From JBFKOL01 sp041628815 (GTDB lineage: Bacteria > Bacteroidota > Bacteroidia > Chitinophagales > Saprospiraceae): a DNA stretch of 21,874 bases. The stretch spans positions 1 through 21,874 of the forward strand of contig JBFKOL010000031.1 in NCBI GenBank assembly GCA_041628815.1, read 5' to 3'. The number at the start of each line of letters is the position of its first letter. Position 1 is the first letter of the stretch. This document shows positions 7,901 to 13,594 of this stretch, piece after piece. The notes beneath the pieces are model-generated. The model worked only from the letters and a program-made list of their open reading frames with translations, did not search any database and was not told the DNA's origin. A program made the position numbers and the translations under genes.

Positions 7901-9214
7901 GCCGGCGCAGAAGTGCAAAGGCCACTTGCCACGGTTGTTATCGGAGGGTTGATCACGGCAACTTTCCTGACAATGTTTGTATTGCCCATACTCTACAGCC
8001 TATACCATACCATTCATTTGAAAAGAGCAACCGCAAAGCTGACGCCTCTACTGTTAATCACAGGAATTTCCTGCACTTTGCCCGCACAAAGCCAGGTGCT
8101 GCCTTTGGAGACATTTCTTGACTCCTTTTGGGAGGCCAATGAATTGGAAGACATGTATACTCTTAAAATGAAGTCCCTTGAACAGTTGAAGAGCAATCCA
8201 GTGTTACCACAACCCTATTCCATCGGTATAAGAGGAGAAGAATTCAATTTCACTCAACCCAAGGGTATATACAGCCTCGACGTATCCAAGTCTTTTTATT
8301 CTCCATCCGTCCCCAAGGCGTATTCAAATTGGTACGATGCACAAATGGGGATGGGTAGAGCACAATATGAATCGGATAAACTCGAAATCCAGGCACTTCT
8401 TGTCAATGAATACCTCGGTGCTGTATTGTTGCAACGACAACTGCTCATATTGGATGATCAAATGGCACACCTCGAACGACTAACGGAAGTACTTAAAAAG
8501 AGGGTCCAGGTGGGCGATGAAGGCGGCCTGCTCCTGGAAGTTATCCAGAATGACGCGAATATGCTGGAAATAGAAAGAAGGTCATTGCACGAATATTTCC
8601 TAAACCTCATTCACAACCTTGAAGAGTGGTCAGGCATTTATGCCATCGAACTCCCTCCTGCTCCTGTATTGGATGAAGCTGAAACAGCCTCAACGGAAAT
8701 CAACGCACATCCACTTCTTCAAACAGTCGATTCAAGAATGGGTCTTGTAGAGGGCCAATACCAAATCCAGAAATCCACCCAGGCTCCTCTTTGGCGAGGA
8801 GGAGCATCGCTGCAAAGTGTTGGAGGAGATATCCTCTTTTTCGGTTTTCAACTTGGCATTTCCATACCGCTTAATAAATCCTATTTACAGAATAAACGCA
8901 CCGCCAGCGATCTCGAACTGGCCTCTATCCAGAAAGAGAGAGAATGGTATGTAAGACTGCTCTCCATGAGAGCGCAAAGAATAGTCGGTGAATTGTCAGC
9001 CATCGAGACCGAAATTGCATCCATAGAGGATGTTTCACTACCCGGTCTTGAACAATTGATACAAAGGGTGGAATTGGCCTTCCGATATGGTGAAGCTGGC
9101 ATAGCTGAACTCAAACAAACTTTTACAAGCTATGCCACCAACAAACACCGCCTGGCTGAATTACAGAACGAAAGACTGATGAGAATATACAAGCTTAAAT
9201 ATCATTTGTATTGA
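4919..9214 (+). CDS. czcA: CzcA/CusA-type heavy-metal RND pump fused to a CzcC/TolC-like outer-membrane-factor domain
   Basis: A proton-driven metal efflux pump of 1431 residues; single RND pumps of this family are about 1040. Residues 1-1035 are a complete HME-RND protein: MIENL start with TM1, the TM4 motif DFGLIVDGAVIIVE with D400, D406 and E413, and a second helix block ending near 1030. DFG...DGA...E is typical of pumps for divalent ions (Co/Zn/Cd) rather than the Cu/Ag group. A basic stretch (K1035-K1040), a hydrophobic run and LPAQSQ follow, looking like a signal peptide with cleavage after A1056. Residues about 1057-1431 form an alpha-helical, coiled-coil-rich TolC/CzcC-like domain. 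I chose the ATG at 4919 because conserved family sequence begins there; a TTG 51 bp upstream would add a non-homologous leader. The adaptor gene overlaps the stop by one base. Confidence 0.93.
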   Translation: MIENLMVFSIRNKLVIGLITIVLVITGSYSLTQLPIDAVPDITDNQVQVITTAPELSAQEVEQLITFPLEMRMGYIPGVQSIRSISRFGLSVITIVFEEDIDVYWAREQINQKITSARRDIPEELGVPELGPLSTGLGEIYQYTIHPDTGYEDVYDNYDLRTIQDWIIKRQLIGIPGVVEVNSSGGFLKQYEISVTQDDLKAYGISLNELFDAVSKTNENVGGSYIEKEDYTYFIRGEGIVTSIEDLNKTVLKQVAGTPVLLQNVAKVEKSSAPRFGAMTMNGRGEVVGGQVMMLKGANSMEVVRRVKERIEEIKPSLPEGIVLEPYLDRSKLVNRTTRTVATNLIEGALIVIFILVLLLGNLRAGLIVASVIPLSMLFAIIMMRIFGVSANLMSLGALDFGLIVDGAVIIVESVLHRLGIKQKASLSSREKEEEITTAAKSIFKPAAFGEVIILIVYIPILFLYGIEGKMFIPMAQTVSFAILGAILLSLTYVPMMSALLLKNSRINEQSISYKIMRIIYSAYRPILAFALRWRYEVLLVTVALFALSIWRLGRMGGEFIPTLEEGDFALHQILPTGSSLQKGIEVSAHLQTILLKKFPEVEQVVTKIGTAEIPTDIMPLEAGDIYVILKPKSEWTTARTREEMFEAMERELDRFPGVYYEFTQPIQMRFNELMTGVRQDIAIMIYGEDLGPLAQYAARVEDLLSTIDGVGDVKVESTTGLQQIVIKYDRSSMAKFGIHVADANRIVRTAFAGRTAGKFYEGERRFDIVVRLSEADRTDIESLQRLTLTTHEGRLVPLSEIASIAFEEGPSQISRHDTKRRIAIGVNARNRDIASLISEIESRLTKDLALPAGYYIRYGGQFENLERARRTLSMVVPVALGLIFILLYFAFRSVGLSMLIFTAIPLSAIGGIWSLYLRGMPFSISAGVGFIALFGVAVLNGVVLISAFNDLKNSGMQNIMDIINAGTKLRMRPVLLTASVASLGFLPMALSNTAGAEVQRPLATVVIGGLITATFLTMFVLPILYSLYHTIHLKRATAKLTPLLLITGISCTLPAQSQVLPLETFLDSFWEANELEDMYTLKMKSLEQLKSNPVLPQPYSIGIRGEEFNFTQPKGIYSLDVSKSFYSPSVPKAYSNWYDAQMGMGRAQYESDKLEIQALLVNEYLGAVLLQRQLLILDDQMAHLERLTEVLKKRVQVGDEGGLLLEVIQNDANMLEIERRSLHEYFLNLIHNLEEWSGIYAIELPPAPVLDEAETASTEINAHPLLQTVDSRMGLVEGQYQIQKSTQAPLWRGGASLQSVGGDILFFGFQLGISIPLNKSYLQNKRTASDLELASIQKEREWYVRLLSMRAQRIVGELSAIETEIASIEDVSLPGLEQLIQRVELAFRYGEAGIAELKQTFTSYATNKHRLAELQNERLMRIYKLKYHLY
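8021..8086 (+). other. Internal signal-peptide-like segment between RND and outer-membrane-factor domains
   Basis: Within the fused pump, a basic n-region (KRATAK, residues 1035-1040) leads into a hydrophobic core LTPLLLITGIS and then CTLPA-QSQ, resembling a signal peptidase I site with Q at +1 as is common in this phylum. It immediately follows the last RND helix, whose C-terminus lies in the cytoplasm in known pumps, so it would re-insert the chain and release the TolC-like part into the periplasm. The Cys at 1052 lacks a good lipobox (GISC), so lipidation is less likely. Confidence 0.6.
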
Positions 9215-10401
9215 TGTATAAAATCTTATTCTACCTTCTTTTTATAGGGTTACCCATGTTGGTGATATCATGCAGAGAGAGTCATTCTCACGGTACCGAT
9301 GACCTGCATGCCATGGAATCGGATTCAAAAGAACATAATGATGAAGTGCATCTGACCCAAGTACAGATGGAAAACATCGGTATTTCCTATGAATCCATTA
9401 CTCCGCGTAACATACGGTCGACCGTCAAACTGAATGGACGTGTAGAATTGCCATCCGACGGCATAGCCATAGCTACTTCTCCTCTTGAAGGCCAGGTAGA
9501 GCAAGTACATGTACTTCCTGGGAATCGCGTTCGTCAAGGACAAGTATTGTTTACCATTAGAAATATAGATCTGATCGACTGGCAAGAACAACGACTTAAA
9601 GCTCAAGCCGATTTGGAATTTCTCAATAAAGAAATTGAACGACAGCAATTTCTATCAGAGCAAAATATTACGGCTGTCCGAGTGCTGGAACAACTTCTGA
9701 CCGAGAAAAAGAAAAAGGAAAGTGAAGAAAAAGCGATAGAAGCAAAACTCCAGGTGGCCGGCATCACCACAGATCCGTCAGGGGACCTGACCAGTATTTT
9801 TAAAATACGCTCCCCGCAAGCGGGTATCGTACAACATCTAAAAGTACATAAAGGAAGCTACGTTACTTCTCAGACAGAGCTGGTACGCATCCTTAGCAAT
9901 CATCACTTGCGCATACATCTCTTCGCCTTTGAAAACGACATCACCCGTCTCAGTGAAGGTCAGACGATCGATTTTTTTGTCCAGTCCAGGCCAAATGCCT
10001 TACGGAAAGCCCGCATCGCATGGATCAATAGCCTGGTCAACGAGGAGAACAACAGCTATGAAATCCACGCCGATATCATCGGAGATAAATCCGGCCTGGT
10101 ACCTGGTGAATATGTGGAAGCACGCGTTATAGACCGCGAAGCCTTCGTCCCTACATTGCCATTAGAGGCCATCACGTACGATAAGGGTCTAACCTATGTC
10201 TTTGTTAAAAAAGAAGAGATGGACGGAGCGTCGCATTTTCAAAAAGTCCAGGTAATACTGGGTGAAAAAGATCTCGGTTTTGTGGAAATTCGTCCCCTGG
10301 ACGCAATACCTGATCACGCCCTGGTCGCAACTAACGGGGCATTCTTCTTAATGGCTCAGTCCAAGAAGGATGAAGGAGAAGGAGGAGGGCATGAGCACTA
10401 A
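9214..10401 (+). CDS. RND efflux periplasmic adaptor (CusB/CzcB-like membrane fusion protein), lipoprotein
   Basis: The linker of the tripartite metal pump, 395 residues. Residues 1-19 are a hydrophobic signal ending in the lipobox VIS-C20, so the mature protein is probably lipid-anchored in the periplasm. A His/Asp/Glu-rich stretch (about 23-46) follows, and the C-terminus ends DEGEGGGHEH; both could bind metal before hand-over. Between them are the barrel-sandwich (lipoyl-like) halves around SPLEGQVEQVHVLPGN and SPQAGIVQHLKVHKGS, separated by an alpha-helical hairpin (about 115-180), then the beta-barrel and membrane-proximal domains. The ATG shares a base with the upstream TGA (TGATG), so translation is probably coupled to the pump. 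A TTG one codon earlier is the less likely start. Confidence 0.93.
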   Translation: MYKILFYLLFIGLPMLVISCRESHSHGTDDLHAMESDSKEHNDEVHLTQVQMENIGISYESITPRNIRSTVKLNGRVELPSDGIAIATSPLEGQVEQVHVLPGNRVRQGQVLFTIRNIDLIDWQEQRLKAQADLEFLNKEIERQQFLSEQNITAVRVLEQLLTEKKKKESEEKAIEAKLQVAGITTDPSGDLTSIFKIRSPQAGIVQHLKVHKGSYVTSQTELVRILSNHHLRIHLFAFENDITRLSEGQTIDFFVQSRPNALRKARIAWINSLVNEENNSYEIHADIIGDKSGLVPGEYVEARVIDREAFVPTLPLEAITYDKGLTYVFVKKEEMDGASHFQKVQVILGEKDLGFVEIRPLDAIPDHALVATNGAFFLMAQSKKDEGEGGGHEH

Positions 10402-10404
10402 CAG

Positions 10405-10438
10405 AGTTTAAGTAGTTTAAGTGGTTAAGTAGTTGGGG
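10405..10438 (+). repeat. 9-bp tandem micro-repeat (AGTTTAAGT x2 plus two diverged units)
   Basis: AGTTTAAGT at 10405-10413 and 10414-10422 are identical, followed by GGTTAAGT (10423-10430) and AGTTGGGG (10431-10438). The tract begins three bases after the adaptor stop and has the opposite orientation to the tracts at 2084 and 4787. AGTTGGGG can pair with CCTCAACT (10462-10469) with one G-T pair, so the gap between convergent genes may fold into an imperfect terminator-like hairpin. Confidence 0.7.
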
Positions 10439-10444
10439 TATATT

Positions 10445-10456
10445 ATTTGTTACAGG
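10445..10456. repeat. 12-bp direct repeat, left copy
   Basis: ATTTGTTACAGG, identical to 11344-11355. The two copies flank the DUF4252/T9SS gene in the same orientation, one on each side and both intergenic. Confidence 0.6.
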
Positions 10457-10480
10457 CAACTCCTCAACTCCACAACTTAA
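10457..10480 (+). repeat. 8-bp tandem repeat (CAACTCCT/CAACTCCA/CAACTTAA)
   Basis: Three 8-mers in register starting with CAACT, of which the first two differ at one base. They lie in the convergent gap between the adaptor gene and the T9SS-sorted protein gene. Confidence 0.6.
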
Positions 10481-10515
10481 TGTTCAGCAGATTTCGCAAG
10501 TATGACCTGCCATCC

Positions 10516-11277
10516 TTATTGAACGGCCAAAATCTTCTTTTTCATAGTGACACCATCTTTCTCGACATTTACAATAAAGTAGCCGGGTTGTATGCTTTTT
10601 ACGTTGAGACTCTGACTGGTGGCATTGACTTTGAATCTCTGGATTACCGTTCCATTCATATCGAGGAGAGACGCGTCTGCACCCACCATGGAATCAGGAA
10701 CTTCGATGGTGATGTCCGCATCGACATTTACGGGGTTGGGGTAGACAGAAAGATCTGAAGGATCGAGATTGCGGACTTTGTCCAATACCGCAGCGTCGTT
10801 ATTTCGAATCTTGCTTAATATTTGGCCGATATCTTCCAGGGCAATTTCACCGACTACGGAAAAAACCGTAAATTCTTCTGTTTCATGTCCCAGTCCAACG
10901 AGCTCGTAAATGATTCCACCGTTCTCATTGATGTGAAGAGAAAAGAGTTTTCCGTCTTCCTTGATATTCATCAATTCTTCAAATTGACTTTCGAGCTTTC
11001 GTAAGGCATTGTTATAGACTTCTTTTGCTTTTGGCATGTCGGGCACCTGAACGAGATCAAACGACTCGATGGATGATACGAGATTTTTGATCTTCCGCTC
11101 ATCTTCCTCGCGATCAGGAATGACCGTGGAGGCAATTTGGAAACTCATTTTGGCCACGTGGATTACGGTCGAAGCTTCCATCTCTTCAAGGTGACTGTAG
11201 TGTTTGTCAATGAAATTCTGCGCCGAGATCAATCCTGCCGAAAGGCAAAAGATGATAAGGAATATGGACTTTTTCAT
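10516..11277 (-). CDS. DUF4252-like protein with T9SS type A C-terminal sorting domain
   Basis: A 253-residue secreted protein. The start is placed at MKKSIFLIIF, which gives a clean signal peptide cleaved after ISA19 before Gln; an upstream in-frame Met 12 codons earlier would bury it. Residues about 20-160 resemble DUF4252 (NFIDKHY, then two short alpha/beta units with an acidic helix between). Residues 176-253 are a type IX secretion sorting domain: SVYPNPVN at 177-184, a DMNGTVI strand, GYFIVNV at 232-238 and a basic KKKILAVQ end. It should therefore be exported by T9SS and carried to the cell surface or medium. It is last in a run of same-strand genes but 217 bp from the nearest, so probably has its own promoter. 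Function unknown. Confidence 0.82.
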   Translation of the reverse strand: MKKSIFLIIFCLSAGLISAQNFIDKHYSHLEEMEASTVIHVAKMSFQIASTVIPDREEDERKIKNLVSSIESFDLVQVPDMPKAKEVYNNALRKLESQFEELMNIKEDGKLFSLHINENGGIIYELVGLGHETEEFTVFSVVGEIALEDIGQILSKIRNNDAAVLDKVRNLDPSDLSVYPNPVNVDADITIEVPDSMVGADASLLDMNGTVIQRFKVNATSQSLNVKSIQPGYFIVNVEKDGVTMKKKILAVQ

Positions 11278-11343
11278 GATGCGAATGTTTGATAGTTGGT
11301 GAACGTATTTCATTAATCATCAAGAAGACGGCGTGACTTCAAA

Positions 11344-11355
11344 ATTTGTTACAGG
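11344..11355. repeat. 12-bp direct repeat, right copy
   Basis: ATTTGTTACAGG, identical to 10445-10456 on the other side of the DUF4252/T9SS gene. It lies in the 217-bp upstream gap of that gene. Confidence 0.6.
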
Positions 11356-11422
11356 AATGTTAAAGAATATGTGGGGTTTTAGGGTTACAAAGTTGCCAAT
11401 TTGTAAGAAGAGCAGATTGATT

Positions 11423-11430
11423 CAAATTTA
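11423..11430 (-). promoter_or_regulatory. Candidate Bacteroidota -7 element
   Basis: On the - strand this reads TAAATTTG, a full match to TAnnTTTG. It lies about 146 bp upstream of the DUF4252/T9SS start. No TTG was found at the expected -33 position, and about ten chance matches are expected in a window this size, so confidence is low. Confidence 0.25.
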
Positions 11431-11494
11431 GTAAATCTCATATCGCCTACCTGATATCCATGAGATGCCGATTCATCTAAATCGCGGCGCTCCC

Positions 11495-11977
11495 CTACTC
11501 CACCACGTATTGCATCACAACTATGTCTTCCCAGCGTCCATTTACCTTTCCGATTTTTTGCTGGACGCCGACTATGGTATAGCCCAGCTTGAGATTATAA
11601 TCGATGCTGACCTTATTGGACCTGAAGATTCGTGCTACAAGATGGCGGTAGTCAAGTTTTTTACATTCTTCAATGATGAAAGATTTGAACTGGCTGCCGT
11701 ACCCCCGGCCTCTGTGATGTGGAGACATAAAAACCGATGTTTCACAGGCAAAGCGATAACCCTCCTTGTAACTGTATTTCTTAATGGCACCCCAACCAAT
11801 GATGATATCGTTCACCTCGAGTACCATGATACGCTCTCTTGGATCCATTTTTTCGATTGCAGATAGAAAATATTCTGCGGTGCGATGCTGAGTGTCCATG
11901 GTCGCTTTACCAATGTAATTGTTGTAGATAGAAGCTATAGAGGCACAATCACCGGGTACGGCCGGGCGCATATTCAT
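11495..11977 (-). CDS. GNAT family N-acetyltransferase (phosphinothricin acetyltransferase-like)
   Basis: A 160-residue acetyl-CoA-dependent acyltransferase, the usual length for this family. The N-terminal MRPAVPGDCASIASIYNNYI and the central ETSVFMSPHHRGRGYGSQF place it with Pat/YncA-type GNATs. The acetyl-CoA pyrophosphate loop is R89-G-R-G-Y-G94. The C-terminal FRSNKVSIDYNLKLGYTIVG is the conserved strand-helix that closes the CoA site. Substrate cannot be told from sequence; amino acids, drugs or small metabolites are possible. The gene starts 75 bp after the carboxyltransferase stop on the same strand, with a 9-bp dyad between. ATG AAT ATG offers two starts six bases apart; I kept the first. 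Confidence 0.88.
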   Translation of the reverse strand: MNMRPAVPGDCASIASIYNNYIGKATMDTQHRTAEYFLSAIEKMDPRERIMVLEVNDIIIGWGAIKKYSYKEGYRFACETSVFMSPHHRGRGYGSQFKSFIIEECKKLDYRHLVARIFRSNKVSIDYNLKLGYTIVGVQQKIGKVNGRWEDIVVMQYVVE

Positions 11978-11990
11978 AAAGGAGATGTCG

Positions 11991-12019
11991 TTTAATCCAT
12001 GTTTGATAACTGGATTAAA
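11991..12019 (-). terminator. Perfect 9-bp stem-loop between pccB-like and GNAT genes
   Basis: TTTAATCCA (11991-11999) and TGGATTAAA (12011-12019) are perfect complements with an 11-nt loop. The stem is AT-rich and no U-run follows on the - strand, so it is not a textbook terminator. It may limit read-through, mark an mRNA processing point or be a protein site. Confidence 0.35.
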
Positions 12020-12052
12020 GCCGGAATTATTTTCTATAGTGACCGAAGAGGA

Positions 12053-13594
12053 CTACAAAGGTATGTTGCCGTGTTTTTTACTAGGGATCTTAGCCACTTT
12101 ATGTTCAAGCATGGCGAAGGCCTTGATTAACTTGCGACGTGTCTCACGCGGAAAGATCACTTCATCCACAAAACCGCGTTCGGTTGCGCTGTAAGGGTTA
12201 GCAAATTTTTCGGCATACTCTGTTTCTTTTTCTGCGAGTTTGGCCCCGGGATCTTCTGCTTGCTGTATTTCCTTTTTAAAAATGATCTCACTGGCCCCTT
12301 TGGCACCCATCACTGCGATTTCTGCAGACGGCCAGGCAAAATTTATGTCCGAACCAATGTGTTTGCTGTTCATCACATCATATGCGCCACCGTAAGCTTT
12401 CCTGGTAATGACTGAAACGCGGGGCACTGTCGCTTCACTGAATGCGTAGAGCAGCTTGGCACCGTTCACAATGATTCCATTCCATTCCTGGTCGGTACCT
12501 GGCAGGAATCCCGGAACATCGACAAACACCAGCAAGGGAATGTTGAAACAATCGCAAAAACGCACGAACCGAGCCCCTTTCCTGCTGCTGTTTACATCCA
12601 GGACACCGGCAAGACTCATAGGCTGGTTGGCCACGATACCGATGCTTTTGCCTGCAAGACGTGCGAAACCGACCACTATGTTGTCCGCAAAATGCTCGTG
12701 AATTTCAAAAAAGGTGCCTTCATCCACCGCGCCCTCTATGACTTCACGCATGTCGTATGGCTGTTGCGCCAATTCCGGGATGATGTCTTCCAGAATATCG
12801 CGATATTCTTCACCGGGATCAAATGAAGTGGAAGGCGGATTCTCCTCACAATTTTGTGGCAGATAGCTGAGCAGATGTTTAATCATTTCAACACATTCAA
12901 TGTCGTTGGAAGCCGTGAGGTGAGTGACCCCGGACTTGGAAGAATGGGCACTTGCGCCACCCAGCTCTTCTGCCGTGACTTCTTCGTTAGTAACTGTCTT
13001 GACCACGTTAGGGCCCGTGACGAACATATAGCTGGTACCTTCCACCATTATCGTAAAATCGGTCATTGCAGGGGAGTATACCGCCCCTCCAGCACATGGT
13101 CCCATGATGGCGCTGATCTGAGGTATCACCCCTGAGGCCATCACATTCCGAAAAAAAATATCCGCATATCCCCCAAGCGATCTGACCCCTTCCTGGATCC
13201 TCGCCCCTCCTGAGTCATTCAAACCAATCAGCGGAGCACCCGTTTTCATTGCGAGATCCATGATCTTACAAATCTTTTCTGCGTGTGTTTCTGAAAGAGA
13301 ACCTCCAAATACTGTAAAATCCTGGGCAAATACATAGACCAGACGGCCATTCACAGACCCATATCCTGTTACGACTCCATCGCCGAAATATTTCTGATCC
13401 TCCATGCCAAAATCGATGGTGCGATGCGTTACCAGTGCTCCAATTTCTTCAAAAGTGCCTTCATCGAGAAGAAAGTTTATGCGTTCGCGAGCAGTGAGTT
13501 TTCCGCCATCGTGTTGTCTTTTAATGCGTGCCTCTCCCCCGCCCAGTCTGGCTTCCTGGAGCTTTTGCCGCAATATTTCTTTCTTATCTTTCAT
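12053..13594 (-). CDS. pccB: Acyl-CoA carboxylase carboxyltransferase subunit (propionyl-CoA carboxylase beta / methylmalonyl-CoA decarboxylase alpha)
   Basis: Moves CO2 between carboxybiotin and acyl-CoA, most likely interconverting propionyl-CoA and methylmalonyl-CoA. At 513 residues it has the full family length. The N-terminal crotonase-like half carries FGGSLSETHAEKI (96-108), LNDSGGARIQEG (125-136) and the oxyanion site MGPCAGGAVYSPA (164-176). The C-terminal half has VDVPGFLPGT (358-367) and ITRKAYGGAYDVM (396-408), with WPSAEIAVMGAKGA near 421-434, all typical of PccB/MmdA. The start overlaps the mutase stop as ATGA, so the two are translationally coupled, and their pairing supports methylmalonyl-CoA as the shared substrate. 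Sequence alone does not separate ATP-dependent carboxylase from Na+-pumping decarboxylase. The biotin carboxylase and carrier subunits are not in the window. Confidence 0.93.
   Translation of the reverse strand: MKDKKEILRQKLQEARLGGGEARIKRQHDGGKLTARERINFLLDEGTFEEIGALVTHRTIDFGMEDQKYFGDGVVTGYGSVNGRLVYVFAQDFTVFGGSLSETHAEKICKIMDLAMKTGAPLIGLNDSGGARIQEGVRSLGGYADIFFRNVMASGVIPQISAIMGPCAGGAVYSPAMTDFTIMVEGTSYMFVTGPNVVKTVTNEEVTAEELGGASAHSSKSGVTHLTASNDIECVEMIKHLLSYLPQNCEENPPSTSFDPGEEYRDILEDIIPELAQQPYDMREVIEGAVDEGTFFEIHEHFADNIVVGFARLAGKSIGIVANQPMSLAGVLDVNSSRKGARFVRFCDCFNIPLLVFVDVPGFLPGTDQEWNGIIVNGAKLLYAFSEATVPRVSVITRKAYGGAYDVMNSKHIGSDINFAWPSAEIAVMGAKGASEIIFKKEIQQAEDPGAKLAEKETEYAEKFANPYSATERGFVDEVIFPRETRRKLIKAFAMLEHKVAKIPSKKHGNIPL
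12056..12063 (-). promoter_or_regulatory. Candidate Bacteroidota -7 element inside the end of pccB
   Basis: Reads TACCTTTG on the - strand, matching TAnnTTTG, about 79 bp upstream of the GNAT start. No -33 TTG is visible and the bases also encode the last codons of the carboxyltransferase, so this may be chance. Confidence 0.2.

Noticed and set aside
6689..8121. Long open frames of 149-168 residues opposite or out of frame with the pump gene
   Set aside because: They lie wholly within the strongly conserved RND coding frame, have no recognisable domains, and are shadows of its codon pattern.
10447..10758. Plus-strand 103-residue frame
   Set aside because: It is antisense to the T9SS sorting domain, whose protein has a complete signal peptide and sorting motif.
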